From ECT2AJA-044 sp965262845 (lineage in GTDB: Bacteria > Bacteroidota > Bacteroidia > Flavobacteriales > ECT2AJA-044), in NCBI GenBank assembly GCA_965262845.1, contig CBDHFX010000002.1, positions 744,001 to 808,000 on the forward strand: a stretch of DNA of 64,000 bases. Reading direction: 5' to 3'. The notes below the pieces were generated by a model. That model saw nothing but the letters and a program-made list of their open reading frames with translations. It was not told where the DNA came from and made no database searches. Each line of letters starts with the position of its first letter. The first letter of the stretch is position 1. Shown one piece after another: positions 8,646 through 17,521 of this stretch. The translations under genes were made by a program, and so were the position numbers.

Positions 8646-9451
8646 TACTGCGTACCTTGCTCCTTATGGCCGCCCTCACGGGCAGATTTACCCAGGCACA
8701 GGAAGTTAGCTTGCACTGGGAAAAGTCATTGAATATTACCCCCAGTCAGGATTTTGGAGTTGATCGCTTCGGAAATGTCTACCTGCTACAGGGCGAGGAG
8801 ATCGTCAGGATTGATGCCGGCTCCGGGGTGCTTTACCGGTTTAGCGATCCATCCTTTGATTCCATCTCCTACGTAGATCCCTTCCTCAGTATGGACCTCC
8901 TGCTCTACTATCGCGATTTCTTCACGGTGCAGATGCTTGACAACCGCCTCAACCCGATCATCAACCCGATCCGGCTTGATGAATACGGCTACTACGATGT
9001 CCAGTGGGTCAAGACCACGGACCAAAGGTCAATCTGGTTCTACGACCAAAGTACGGACAAGCTCATTAAGTGGAACGTGGCCGACCAGCAGCCCGCCCTG
9101 GAAAGCCTGAATTTGAGTCAAACGGTCAAACGCGAAGTAACGCCCACCTACCTCCTCCAAACCATCAACAACGTTTACCTCAATAACCAGGGCAGGGAAC
9201 TCCTGCAATTTGATCTCTTCGGAAATTTCGTGCGGTCCCTGCCGATCCAAACACCGGACGAATTCCAGGTCATGAACTACAAAGTCTATTATCTCGCCGC
9301 AGGCGAACTGGTCATTTATGATCCTGCCTTGCGGCAGGAAAAACGGATCGGGCTACCCGATCCGGGGCCGTGGGAAAAGTATCAGATCTCGGAGGAGTAT
9401 GTGTATCTTTTGGGGGATACGCAGCTGCACTTTATCAAAATAGACCGTTGA
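8642..9451 (+). CDS. Exported protein of unknown function, possible beta-propeller
   Basis: I do not recognise a named family. The 269-aa product starts with a signal peptide (MILRTLLLMAALTGRFTQAQ). It then has repeated short strand-like segments (DFGVDRFGNVYLLQGEEIVRID, LYLNNQGRELLQFDLFGNFVRSL) that resemble a WD/NHL-like propeller. The start overlaps the GH3-family stop by 4 nt (ATGA), so translation is likely coupled. The 3' end overlaps the convergent deoxynucleoside kinase gene by 17 bp. Such a protein commonly follows GH3 genes in Bacteroidota as far as I recall, but its role is unknown. In-frame mini-hairpins lie at 8672-8683 and 9323-9338. Confidence 0.8.
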   Translation: MILRTLLLMAALTGRFTQAQEVSLHWEKSLNITPSQDFGVDRFGNVYLLQGEEIVRIDAGSGVLYRFSDPSFDSISYVDPFLSMDLLLYYRDFFTVQMLDNRLNPIINPIRLDEYGYYDVQWVKTTDQRSIWFYDQSTDKLIKWNVADQQPALESLNLSQTVKREVTPTYLLQTINNVYLNNQGRELLQFDLFGNFVRSLPIQTPDEFQVMNYKVYYLAAGELVIYDPALRQEKRIGLPDPGPWEKYQISEEYVYLLGDTQLHFIKIDR

Positions 9452-10049
9452 TCTCGCCTTCAACCTTGCTAATGACGTTTCCCAGATCCTCCTGACTGTC
9501 GGTAAAGTTCAGCTCGTCCACGTCAATGACCAGTAACTTTCCCTTGTCGTATCCGCTGATCCATGCCTCGTATCGCTCGTTCAGGCGATTCAGGTAGTCG
9601 ATCCGGATACTTGATTCATAGTCGCGTCCGCGCTTTTGGATCTGATCGACCAGCGTTGGTACGGAGGCCCTCAGGTAAATGAGCATATCGGGCGGCGGAA
9701 CAAAGGAATCCATGAGCGTGAACAGGTTCATGTAGTTCTCAAAATCACGACTTGTCATAAGCCCCATCGCGTGCAGGTTCGGCGCAAATATGTGTGCGTC
9801 TTCATAAATGGTCCGGTCCTGGATCACGTCCCGGCCACTGTTGCGTATTTCCGTGATCTGCGCGAACCGGCTTCGCAGGAAGTAGATCTGCAGGTTGAAC
9901 GACCAACGCTGCATTTCGTTGTAAAAATCATCGAGATAGGGATTGTCATCCACATCCTCAAAGTGAGGGGACCAGCCATAGTGTTTCGAAAGTAATTTGG
10001 TCAGGGTGGTCTTTCCGGAACCAATGTTTCCGGCAGTGGCAATATGCAT
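9435..10049 (-). CDS. Deoxynucleoside kinase (dNK family), second copy
   Basis: Salvage kinase of 204 aa. It has the P-loop MHIATAGNIGSGKTTLT at the N-terminus, the DRxxYED-type motif (IQDRTIYEDAHIFA) that positions the catalytic acid and substrate, and the Arg-rich lid QIQKRGRDYESSIRIDYLNRLNERYEAW. It is full length. It is a paralogue of the product at 2635-3318, with clearly diverged sequence, suggesting different base preference. It lies 78 bp downstream of hppA. A small hairpin (AAAGC-GAA-GCTTT, about 10082-10096) is followed by TATTATTTTAG, which could terminate hppA and supply a -7 element for this gene. Confidence 0.93.
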   Translation of the reverse strand: MHIATAGNIGSGKTTLTKLLSKHYGWSPHFEDVDDNPYLDDFYNEMQRWSFNLQIYFLRSRFAQITEIRNSGRDVIQDRTIYEDAHIFAPNLHAMGLMTSRDFENYMNLFTLMDSFVPPPDMLIYLRASVPTLVDQIQKRGRDYESSIRIDYLNRLNERYEAWISGYDKGKLLVIDVDELNFTDSQEDLGNVISKVEGEINGLF

Positions 10050-10127
10050 ATCCCAGTGTTTGGTTGAGACGCTAAAATAATAAAAGCTTCGCTTTGAAAG
10101 GGCTCCTGTTTGCCTGCGAATTGTTCC

Positions 10128-12260
10128 CTAAGCGAGTCCGGAAGCGATGACCAGGGCTACTATGGACATCAGTTTCAGCAAAATATTCAAAGAAGGGCCA
10201 GAAGTGTCCTTGAACGGATCACCTACCGTATCACCCGTTACCGCTGCCTTGTGGGCATCGGTCCCTTTCCTTCCCTGCTCCTCAAGCATTTTCTTGGCAT
10301 TATCCCAGGAACCGCCGGCATTTGACTGGAAAATGGCCATCAACACACCGGCAGAGGTCACCCCGGCAAGCAATCCACCCAGGGTCTCAGCACCAAAGGC
10401 ATATCCTACCACCACAGGAGCAGCGATAGCCAACAGTCCCGGCATGATCATCTCGCGCAGCGAAGCACGGGTTGAGATCTCAATACATTTATCGTACTCC
10501 GCCTTTCCGTCTGCGGCATCAAAGGTTGCGCGGTCTTCCGGAGTGGCCTTGCTAATATCCGCATCGTATTTGCGCATCACCTCCAAAGCAGCTTTCAGCT
10601 CGGGAATGTCGTTGAACTGACGGCGCACCTCCCGGATCATGGACATCGCAGCTCGTCCAACCGCCCCCATGGCCAGGGCTGAAAATACGAACGGCAGCAT
10701 CGCCCCTACCAGGAGCCCGGCCATTACTTTCGGGTTGGAAATATCAATGCTCTTGATCTCAGCCGTTTGCATGAAGGCAGCAAACAAAGCCAGGGCAGTC
10801 AGGGTAGCAGATGCGATCGCAAACCCTTTTCCGATAGCGGCCGTGGTATTACCTACGGCATCCAGTTTATCGGTCCGCTCGCGGACTTCTCCCGGAAGAT
10901 CACTCATCTCGGCAATGCCTCCGGCATTATCAGAGATCGGGCCATAGGCATCAACCGCCAGCTGAATGCCCGTATTGGCCAGCATGCCTACCGCAGCGAT
11001 CGCAATCCCATACAATCCTGCGAAGTGGTGCGAGATCATGATCGCTGCTGCAATGATAATGATCGGAATGGCCGTACTCATCATACCTACTCCCAGTCCG
11101 GCAATGATGTTGGTTGCTGAACCGGTCTCAGACTGCTTCACAATGTTGATCACCGGCTTTTTTCCGGATCCCGTATAATATTCTGTGATCGAACCAACAC
11201 CTAAGCCGGCGATCAACCCGGCAATGGTTGCCCAAAACACACCTATGGAGGTGTAATCGGTTCCTCTAAAACTCCAGCTCGCGGGCAGCATACAGGTGAT
11301 GAGGAAGTACGAAGCCACGAGCATTAATGCAGCCGAGATGAATTCACCGCGGTTCAGGGCAGACTGCGGATTACCGCCTTCCTTCACGCGAACGAAGAAC
11401 GTGCCAATGATCGAAACGAGAATACCGACCCCGGCCAGGGTCAATGGCAGCAACACGGCTCCCAGTCCGTTAAAATTCTCCGCGAATCCGGGAAGGACAA
11501 CAAAGGCAGCTCCCAGTACCATGGTACCGATAATGGATCCCACAAATGATTCAAAAAGGTCAGCACCCATACCGGCAACATCCCCTACGTTATCCCCTAC
11601 GTTATCAGCAATCGTGGCAGGGTTCAGCGGATGGTCTTCCGGGATACCGGCCTCCACCTTACCGACCAGGTCGGCCCCTACATCAGCAGCCTTGGTATAG
11701 ATACCTCCACCCACACGGGCGAAAAGGGCAATGGAGGAAGCTCCCAGGGAAAATCCGGAGATCACATTCAATACCTTTTCTATGGTCCAGCCCTGACTAC
11801 TGTACAGAATAAAGAGCAGGCTCAGTCCCAAAACCCCAAGTCCAACAACTCCCAATCCCATAACAGAACCACCGCCGAAGGCTACTTCAAGACCCCTGGC
11901 CAATGAAGTACGAACTGCCTGTGTGGTTCGTACATTCGCCCTGGTCGCAATGCGCATTCCAATGAATCCGGCCAATGCAGAGCAAATGGCTCCGGCAGTG
12001 AACGAAACGGCAACCATCGGGCTTGAACCGGCTTCTGCTGATCCCTTGAAGGCCAGCAAGGCAGCTACGGCCGCAACAAAAATGGCCAGGATCCGGTACT
12101 CTGCTTTCAAAAAGGCCATTGCTCCTTCCGAGATGTGCCTGGCAATAGCAGACATTTTAGCATCTCCCTCATCCTGCCTGGATACCCATGAGCTGCGGAT
12201 AAATATGAACGCCAGCGCAATGATGCCAAAGGCCGGTATTACGTAAACCCCATTTTCCAT
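10128..12260 (-). CDS. hppA: Membrane-bound ion-translocating pyrophosphatase, K+-dependent type
   Basis: Couples hydrolysis of pyrophosphate to H+ or Na+ export across the inner membrane. The 710-aa protein has about 15-16 hydrophobic segments. The pyrophosphate/Mg site is intact: DVGADLVGKVEAGIPEDHPLNPATIADNVGDNVGDVAGMGADLFES (about residues 190-240, quoted here only as landmarks of its Asp and Lys ligands), and DAYGPISDNAGGIAEMS. At GNTTAAIGKGFA (about residue 466) Ala stands where K+-independent enzymes carry Lys, which indicates the K+-dependent class. Pumped ion (Na+ versus H+) is not certain. It follows pdhB by 23 bp on the same strand. Confidence 0.96.
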   Translation of the reverse strand: MENGVYVIPAFGIIALAFIFIRSSWVSRQDEGDAKMSAIARHISEGAMAFLKAEYRILAIFVAAVAALLAFKGSAEAGSSPMVAVSFTAGAICSALAGFIGMRIATRANVRTTQAVRTSLARGLEVAFGGGSVMGLGVVGLGVLGLSLLFILYSSQGWTIEKVLNVISGFSLGASSIALFARVGGGIYTKAADVGADLVGKVEAGIPEDHPLNPATIADNVGDNVGDVAGMGADLFESFVGSIIGTMVLGAAFVVLPGFAENFNGLGAVLLPLTLAGVGILVSIIGTFFVRVKEGGNPQSALNRGEFISAALMLVASYFLITCMLPASWSFRGTDYTSIGVFWATIAGLIAGLGVGSITEYYTGSGKKPVINIVKQSETGSATNIIAGLGVGMMSTAIPIIIIAAAIMISHHFAGLYGIAIAAVGMLANTGIQLAVDAYGPISDNAGGIAEMSDLPGEVRERTDKLDAVGNTTAAIGKGFAIASATLTALALFAAFMQTAEIKSIDISNPKVMAGLLVGAMLPFVFSALAMGAVGRAAMSMIREVRRQFNDIPELKAALEVMRKYDADISKATPEDRATFDAADGKAEYDKCIEISTRASLREMIMPGLLAIAAPVVVGYAFGAETLGGLLAGVTSAGVLMAIFQSNAGGSWDNAKKMLEEQGRKGTDAHKAAVTGDTVGDPFKDTSGPSLNILLKLMSIVALVIASGLA

Positions 12261-12283
12261 AAAAACTTGCGGTTTTGGATTAT

Positions 12284-13264
12284 TTATGAAATGTATAAAG
12301 TGCTCCTGACGGCCTTAACGACATCGCTTGCCTGCGGCAGAAAAGCCTCAACCAGCGTCGGAGCATAGGCCATTGGGGTATCGAGCGTATTGATCTTCCT
12401 GATAGGTGCATCCAGATAGTCAAATGCATATTTCTGAACCATATAGGATAGTTCAGAAGAGATGCTCGCCAATGGCCAGGATTCTTCAAGCACGATCAAC
12501 CGGTTCGTTTTCTTCACTGAACGGATGACCGTATCATAATCGATCGGGCGTACTGAACGGAGATCGATCACCTCGCATTCGATCCCTTCTTCGGCTAACT
12601 GCCTGGCTGCCGTGAACGCTTGCTTTATGATCTTTCCGAAGGAAACGATGGTCACGTGCTTTCCTTCGCGCTTTACTTCCGCCTTTCCGATCGGTATCAG
12701 GTATTCTCCTTCCGGTACCGGGCCCTTATCGCCATACATCTGCTCCGACTCCATGACCAATACGGGATCGTCGTCGCGAATCGCGCTCTTCAGCAGTCCT
12801 TTGGCATCCTTCGGATCTGAAGGTACCACCACTTTCAATCCCGGAGTGTTTGCATACCAATTTTCAAAACTCTGGCTGTGCGTGGCTCCCAGCTGACCGG
12901 CCGGGCCGCTCGGACCACGGAAAACGATCGGGATATTGAACTGTCCGCCGGACATCTGATACATCTTGGCGGCATTGTTGATGATCTGGTCAAAAGCCAC
13001 CAACGAAAAGTTGAAGGTCATGAATTCGACGATCGGACGCAGACCGTTCATGGCAGAACCCACACCGATACCGGCAAATCCCAACTCGGCGATCGGGGTG
13101 TCGATCACGCGCTTCGGACCAAATTCGTTAAGCATCCCCTTTGAAGCCTTGTATGCTCCGTTGTATTCTGCTACTTCCTCTCCCATGAGGTATACGCGCT
13201 CATCGCGACGCATCTCTTCGCTCATGGCTTCACAAACAGCTTCCCGGAACTGGATCTCCCTCAT
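12284..13264 (-). CDS. pdhB: Pyruvate dehydrogenase E1 component, beta subunit
   Basis: With the alpha subunit and E2/E3 it decarboxylates pyruvate to acetyl-CoA. The 326-aa product is of normal length and is recognisable from MREIQFREAVCEAMSEEMRRDERV, the thiamine-pyrophosphate region (MGEEVAEYNGAYKAS, DTPIAELGFAGIGVGSAMNG), and the C-terminal half (YLIPIGKAEVKREGKHVTIVSFGK; LEESWPLASISSELSYMVQK). No E1 alpha or E2 gene is adjacent, so the subunits are split in this genome. A minus-strand TACTTTTG element at 13287-13294 lies 23 bp upstream. hppA follows on the same strand. Confidence 0.96.
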   Translation of the reverse strand: MREIQFREAVCEAMSEEMRRDERVYLMGEEVAEYNGAYKASKGMLNEFGPKRVIDTPIAELGFAGIGVGSAMNGLRPIVEFMTFNFSLVAFDQIINNAAKMYQMSGGQFNIPIVFRGPSGPAGQLGATHSQSFENWYANTPGLKVVVPSDPKDAKGLLKSAIRDDDPVLVMESEQMYGDKGPVPEGEYLIPIGKAEVKREGKHVTIVSFGKIIKQAFTAARQLAEEGIECEVIDLRSVRPIDYDTVIRSVKKTNRLIVLEESWPLASISSELSYMVQKYAFDYLDAPIRKINTLDTPMAYAPTLVEAFLPQASDVVKAVRSTLYIS

Positions 13265-13286
13265 GGCCTGCAGTGGTTAAGGACGG

Positions 13287-13315
13287 CAAAAGTAATAATT
13301 AAATGCCTAAATTTG
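13287..13315. promoter_or_regulatory. Divergent promoter pair for pdhB and etfB
   Basis: Minus-strand TACTTTTG (13287-13294) serves pdhB and plus-strand TAAATTTG (13308-13315) serves etfB. Both match TAnnTTTG, and the two -7 elements are 13 bp apart in the 79-bp divergent spacer. Confidence 0.65.
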
Positions 13316-13343
13316 TTGCTTGTTTCGAAATACGAGAAGAAGG

Positions 13344-14090
13344 ATGAATATACTGGTCTGCATTTCGCATGTTCCCGATACAACCTCAAAGATCAACTTC
13401 ACAAATAACGATACCGAACTGGTAAAAGACGGGCTCCAGTTCATTATTGGACCCAATGATGAGTTCGGGCTTACAAAAGCCCTGTTCCTTAAGGAAAAAC
13501 ACGGCGGAACCATTACCGTTTTGAACGTGGGTGGAGCCGAAACGGAACCCACCCTCCGCAAGGCCCTGGCAATCGGAGCCGATGAGGCCATACGCATAGA
13601 CGCTTTGGCCGAAGACAGTTACTTTATCGCCCGGCAGATAGCAGCCGTGGCCCAGGATAAAAACTTTGACCTGATCATCTGCGGGGTTGAGTCAATTGAC
13701 TACAATGGCGGTCAGGTGCCCGGTATGGTGGCAGCATTGCTCAACATGCCTTTCCTCCAAACCTGCATTGGATTCGAGGCGGAAGGCAATAGTTTTACCG
13801 CAATCCGCGAAATTGACGGGGGAAGGGAAACCCTGTCCGGCATTCTGCCGTTGGTACTGGCAGGAAAAAAGGGGTTGGTTGAAGAAAAGGACCTCCGCAT
13901 TCCGAACATGCGCGGTATCATGATGGCGCGTCAAAAGCCCCTGAACGTTCTTCCCGCCGTGGAGGCGGAAGCGGCCTTTGTCACGGAAAAGTACGAACGG
14001 CCACCCGAAAAGGGCGATTGCAAACTGATCGCCGCAGATAACGTGGAGGAACTCGTTCGTCTGCTACATGAGGAAGCAAAAGTGCTTTGA
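13344..14090 (+). CDS. etfB: Electron transfer flavoprotein, beta subunit
   Basis: The ETF beta subunit binds AMP and carries electrons from acyl-CoA dehydrogenases towards the quinone pool. Length is 248 aa from the ATG at 13344 (MNILVCISHVPDTTSKINF). Family landmarks are FIIGPNDEFGLTKALFL, the adenine-nucleotide-binding region FDLIICGVESIDYNGGQVPGMVAALL, and the Arg-rich signature ending IPNMRGIMMARQKPL. etfA starts 18 bp after the stop, giving the usual etfBA operon. The promoter element TAAATTTG is 28 bp upstream of the ATG. Confidence 0.97.
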   Translation: MNILVCISHVPDTTSKINFTNNDTELVKDGLQFIIGPNDEFGLTKALFLKEKHGGTITVLNVGGAETEPTLRKALAIGADEAIRIDALAEDSYFIARQIAAVAQDKNFDLIICGVESIDYNGGQVPGMVAALLNMPFLQTCIGFEAEGNSFTAIREIDGGRETLSGILPLVLAGKKGLVEEKDLRIPNMRGIMMARQKPLNVLPAVEAEAAFVTEKYERPPEKGDCKLIAADNVEELVRLLHEEAKVL

Positions 14091-14108
14091 CCAAAAAGAA
14101 AAACAGAT

Positions 14109-15065
14109 ATGTCCGTATTGGTTTTTGCTGAGACCTGGGAAGGAAAATTCAAGAAAGTCACCTTTGAGGCAGTGAGTTACGCAAGACAGGTGGCCGATCT
14201 GAACGGCGACAAGGTAGTGGCCGTAACCATCGGTGAGGTGAGCGACGACGCGGGCAGCCTGGGCGCCTACGGCGCGATGAAAACTGTGAACGTTCCCAAC
14301 ATCACCTCGTTCGGAAACGACACTTTTGCCTCAGCTCTTGCTGAACTGGCCGAAGCGGAAGGAGCCGGCACCATTGTACTTTCGAACACAAATAACGGCA
14401 GTTCGGTAGCACCCATCCTGGCAATCAGGGCATCGGCCGCACTGCTAACCAATGCGGTAGCTGTTCCCAAAAGCGTTTCTCCACTGGCCGTAAAACGCAA
14501 GAGCTTCTCAAGCAAGGGATTTGCCCACTATCAAAGTAAGCAAAACAGGAACATCATTACGATCATTCCGAACGCGATTGGAGTCAGGAAGTTCGATGGC
14601 AGGGCTGAAAAGGCCTCGTATAACGCATCCATGACCAACAGCAAAATGACCAGCGTATCCGTGGATCGCGCGAAAGGAAAAATTCCATTGCCCGAAGCGG
14701 AGCTGGTGGTATCAGGCGGTCGCGGGCTCAAGGGGCCGGAAAACTGGGGTATGGTTGAGGAACTGGCCGAAGTGCTCAATGCCGGAACCGCCTGCTCCAA
14801 GCCGGTGTCCGACATGGGATGGCGTCCGCACAGCGAACATGTTGGGCAAACCGGGATTGCGATCAACCCGCAATTGTACATTGCAGTCGGGATCTCGGGA
14901 GCGATCCAGCATTTGGCCGGAGTGAACGCCAGTAAAAACATCGTCGTGATCAACAAGGATCCGGAAGCGCCTTTTTTTAAGGCTGCCAACTACGGAATCG
15001 TTGGCGATGCCTTTGAGGTGTTGCCCAAACTAACCGAAGCGATCAGATCCTTCAAAGGTACCTAG
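14109..15065 (+). CDS. etfA: Electron transfer flavoprotein, alpha subunit
   Basis: The ETF alpha subunit holds FAD. Length is 318 aa. It begins MSVLVFAETWEGKFKKVTFEAVSYA. The C-terminal FAD-binding signature is intact: ELVVSGGRGLKGPENWG, SDMGWRPHSEHVGQTG and LYIAVGISGAIQHLAGVNASK (about residues 200-275), then VINKDPEAPFFKAANYGIVGDAFE. It lies directly after etfB in the same operon, and the bifunctional nuclease gene starts 6 bp after its stop. Confidence 0.97.
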   Translation: MSVLVFAETWEGKFKKVTFEAVSYARQVADLNGDKVVAVTIGEVSDDAGSLGAYGAMKTVNVPNITSFGNDTFASALAELAEAEGAGTIVLSNTNNGSSVAPILAIRASAALLTNAVAVPKSVSPLAVKRKSFSSKGFAHYQSKQNRNIITIIPNAIGVRKFDGRAEKASYNASMTNSKMTSVSVDRAKGKIPLPEAELVVSGGRGLKGPENWGMVEELAEVLNAGTACSKPVSDMGWRPHSEHVGQTGIAINPQLYIAVGISGAIQHLAGVNASKNIVVINKDPEAPFFKAANYGIVGDAFEVLPKLTEAIRSFKGT

Positions 15066-15071
15066 GACGGA

Positions 15072-15680
15072 ATGAAGAAAGTTCGCCTGAACATCGTGGG
15101 ACTGTCGTATAGCCAAACCCAAAGTGGCGCGTACGCCCTGGTGCTCTCGGAAGAGCAGGGGCACCGCCGCCTGCCGATCATCATAGGAGGATTCGAAGCG
15201 CAGAGCATCGCTATCGCGCTGGAGAAGGACATGGTTCCCCCTCGTCCCCTAACCCACGACCTGTTCAAACAGTTCGCCAATGAGTTTGAGATCGCACTCA
15301 GGGAAGTGGTGATCCACAAACTGCAGGATGGGGTCTTCTTCGCAAGCCTCATCTGCCTGCAAAATGGTGAAGAGGCTTCCCTTGATGCCCGAACTTCCGA
15401 TGCCGTAGCCCTCGCGGTCCGGTTCGGATGCCCGATCTTTACCTACGAGAAGATCCTTAAGGCAGCCGGGATCATTCTTGAAGAAGAAGGCACCGGCCAT
15501 AAGGACGAAGCGTCTGAACCTGAAAAGGCCGCCGGCAGCCAAAAGGAACCCTCGGAAGATCATCTCCACAAGCTCAACGACAGCGAATTGCAAATGCTCA
15601 TGCAAGAGGCGATCGAAAAGGAAGACTACGAAAAGGCAGCGGCCATTCGGGACGAAATAGAAAATAGGAAAAAAAACTAA
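15072..15680 (+). CDS. Bifunctional nuclease family protein with C-terminal UVR motif
   Basis: Members of this family (DUF151) have been described with DNase and RNase activity in plants; the bacterial function is unproven. The 202-aa protein has the DUF151 core at residues 1-135 (LNIVGLSYSQTQSGAYALVLSEE, RLPIIIGGFEAQSIAIALE, DARTSDAVALAVRFGCPIF). An acidic linker follows, and then a UvrB/UvrC-type motif at the end (LQMLMQEAIEKEDYEKAAAIRDEIENRKK). It begins 6 bp after etfA and ends 10 bp before the nucleoside transporter gene, so it is part of the etfB-etfA-transporter unit. Confidence 0.9.
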   Translation: MKKVRLNIVGLSYSQTQSGAYALVLSEEQGHRRLPIIIGGFEAQSIAIALEKDMVPPRPLTHDLFKQFANEFEIALREVVIHKLQDGVFFASLICLQNGEEASLDARTSDAVALAVRFGCPIFTYEKILKAAGIILEEEGTGHKDEASEPEKAAGSQKEPSEDHLHKLNDSELQMLMQEAIEKEDYEKAAAIRDEIENRKKN

Positions 15681-15690
15681 ATTGGGCGCT

Positions 15691-17400
15691 ATGATGCGCA
15701 TCATATTATCGCTGATCTTAATCTCCCCCCTGCTGCTCACCGCACAATCTCCGGTCGGACACTGGCAATTTCGCAGCATACTCTCGCAAACCGGCGATAC
15801 GCTTCGTTCCGTAGATGATGCCGATTCCATGCACGTTCTCACAAACGGAAGCTTTCGGTACGAAATCACCGGCATTCAACTTCTGGCCGAAGGCCAATGG
15901 GAAATGACCGGAGATCGGCTGAAATACGTCTACGACCTTCCCAATGATACGGTACGCTACTACCAATTGACCTATGTGGACGACTCTGTCCTGACGCTGT
16001 CGGAAAACGGGATCAACTACTCCTTCCAGCGGACCCCTATCGCTGCAGCAGCCAGGCCCGGAACAACGGAAGAAGAGGCATTCAATACCTCCGGCCTGGA
16101 CAGTATTTCCTTCACCGGCATCCTGCGCGGGCTCCTCGGTTTGGTCGTGTTGGTGCTGCTTGGATGGCTGTTTTCAGGCAACCGGCGCGCAATCAACTGG
16201 TCGCTCATATTCAAAGGCATCGGCATCCAGCTCATTTTCGCCTTTGCCATTTTGAAAGTGGAGGTCGTAAAAAACCTCTTTAGCTGGGTAAGTGAAGCAT
16301 TCGTGACGATCCTCAGCTTTACCACGGCCGGATCCAAATTCATCTTTGGATCGCTTGTCACTGATCTTGAGGGTTTTGGCTACATCTTCGCCTTTCAGGT
16401 TTTGCCGACCATCCTGTTTTTTTCGGCGCTGACCAGCATCCTCTTCTACTATGGCATTCTCCAGAAGATCGTCTACGGTTTCGCATGGCTCATGAAACGC
16501 ACCTTTAAGCTCAGTGGAGCCGAAAGTTTAGCCGCGGCCGGAAATATATTCCTGGGGCAAACCGAATCACCACTCCTCATTAAGCCCTACATCAATAAAA
16601 TGACCCGTTCCGAGCTTTTGTGTCTGATGTCAGGCGGCATGGCTACCATCGCAGGGGGCGTACTGGGCGCCTACATCGGTTTTCTCGGAGGAGACAGCGA
16701 TGCTGAAAAAGTTTTCTTCGCCAAGCATCTGCTGGCCGCTTCCGTGATGTCTGCACCGGCCGCCGTGGTTGGAGCCAAACTGCTGGTTCCGGAAACCGAG
16801 TCATTCAACAGGAAGATGTCCCTCTCCAAGGTGCACATCGGAAAAAATGCGCTTGAAGCCATCACGAACGGAACCATCCAGGGAATTCGATTGGCCGTGA
16901 ATGTCGGGGCCATGTTGCTTGTCTTTATCGCACTCATCGCCATGGCCAATTATATCCTCGGCGACTTCATCGGCGCGCAGACCGGGCTCAACAAATGGGT
17001 CAGCAGCTTCACAGACGGGCAATATGAGCGTTTTTCGCTCCAATTCATCTTCGGGTACACCCTCGCCCCCCTCACGTGGCTCATGGGCGTGGCCAGGGAC
17101 GATATGGTCCTGGTGGGGCAACTGCTTGGCGAAAAAACCATTCTCAACGAATTCGTTGCCTATGTCAGCCTTGGCGACCTAAAAGAGGCCGGCAAATTCA
17201 CTGAGCAAAAATCCATCATCATCGCCACCTATATCCTCTGCGGATTTGCCAACTTCTCGTCCATCGGCATCCAGATTGGCGGCATTGGCGTTCTGGCCCC
17301 GAAACGCAGAACAGTCCTCTCCGAACTCGGTATCAAGGCACTCATTGGCGGCACGCTGGCCTCTTTGTTCACTGCTGTCATCGTAGGCATGTTGATCTAA
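15691..17400 (+). CDS. Concentrative nucleoside transporter with an N-terminal exported domain
   Basis: Imports nucleosides with a cation gradient. The 569-aa product has two parts. Residues 1-115 hold a signal peptide and a small beta-rich domain (GHWQFRSILSQTGDTLRS...YVDDSVLTLSENGINYSFQ) that resembles lipocalin-like DUF modules. Residues 145-569 are a NupC-type CNT membrane domain with LIFKGIGIQLIFAFAILK, the substrate/Na+ site LAAAGNIFLGQTESPLLIKPYI, ELLCLMSGGMATIAGGVLGAY and NFSSIGIQIGGIGVLAP. CNT proteins are usually about 400 aa, so the extra domain is an addition. I use ATG 15691 rather than a TTG 9 bp upstream. It is 10 bp downstream of the bifunctional nuclease gene. Confidence 0.93.
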   Translation: MMRIILSLILISPLLLTAQSPVGHWQFRSILSQTGDTLRSVDDADSMHVLTNGSFRYEITGIQLLAEGQWEMTGDRLKYVYDLPNDTVRYYQLTYVDDSVLTLSENGINYSFQRTPIAAAARPGTTEEEAFNTSGLDSISFTGILRGLLGLVVLVLLGWLFSGNRRAINWSLIFKGIGIQLIFAFAILKVEVVKNLFSWVSEAFVTILSFTTAGSKFIFGSLVTDLEGFGYIFAFQVLPTILFFSALTSILFYYGILQKIVYGFAWLMKRTFKLSGAESLAAAGNIFLGQTESPLLIKPYINKMTRSELLCLMSGGMATIAGGVLGAYIGFLGGDSDAEKVFFAKHLLAASVMSAPAAVVGAKLLVPETESFNRKMSLSKVHIGKNALEAITNGTIQGIRLAVNVGAMLLVFIALIAMANYILGDFIGAQTGLNKWVSSFTDGQYERFSLQFIFGYTLAPLTWLMGVARDDMVLVGQLLGEKTILNEFVAYVSLGDLKEAGKFTEQKSIIIATYILCGFANFSSIGIQIGGIGVLAPKRRTVLSELGIKALIGGTLASLFTAVIVGMLI

Positions 17401-17521
17401 CCTAAAAAACTATGTTTCGCAAGACATTCACCGGCGTCCTGATCCCTCATATGGGGGGTATTTTCGCCATTCCATATTTTTTAACCAATGCCTGCCTCAC
17501 GGCAGGATGTAACACTCCGCC
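17401..17521. other. Short spacer before xth with a mini-hairpin
   Basis: Holds the mini-hairpin CCTGCCTCACGGCAGG (17491-17506), 15 bp before the xth start. A 37-codon frame (17412-17524) overlaps the xth ATG but has no recognisable features and is not called. Confidence 0.5.
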
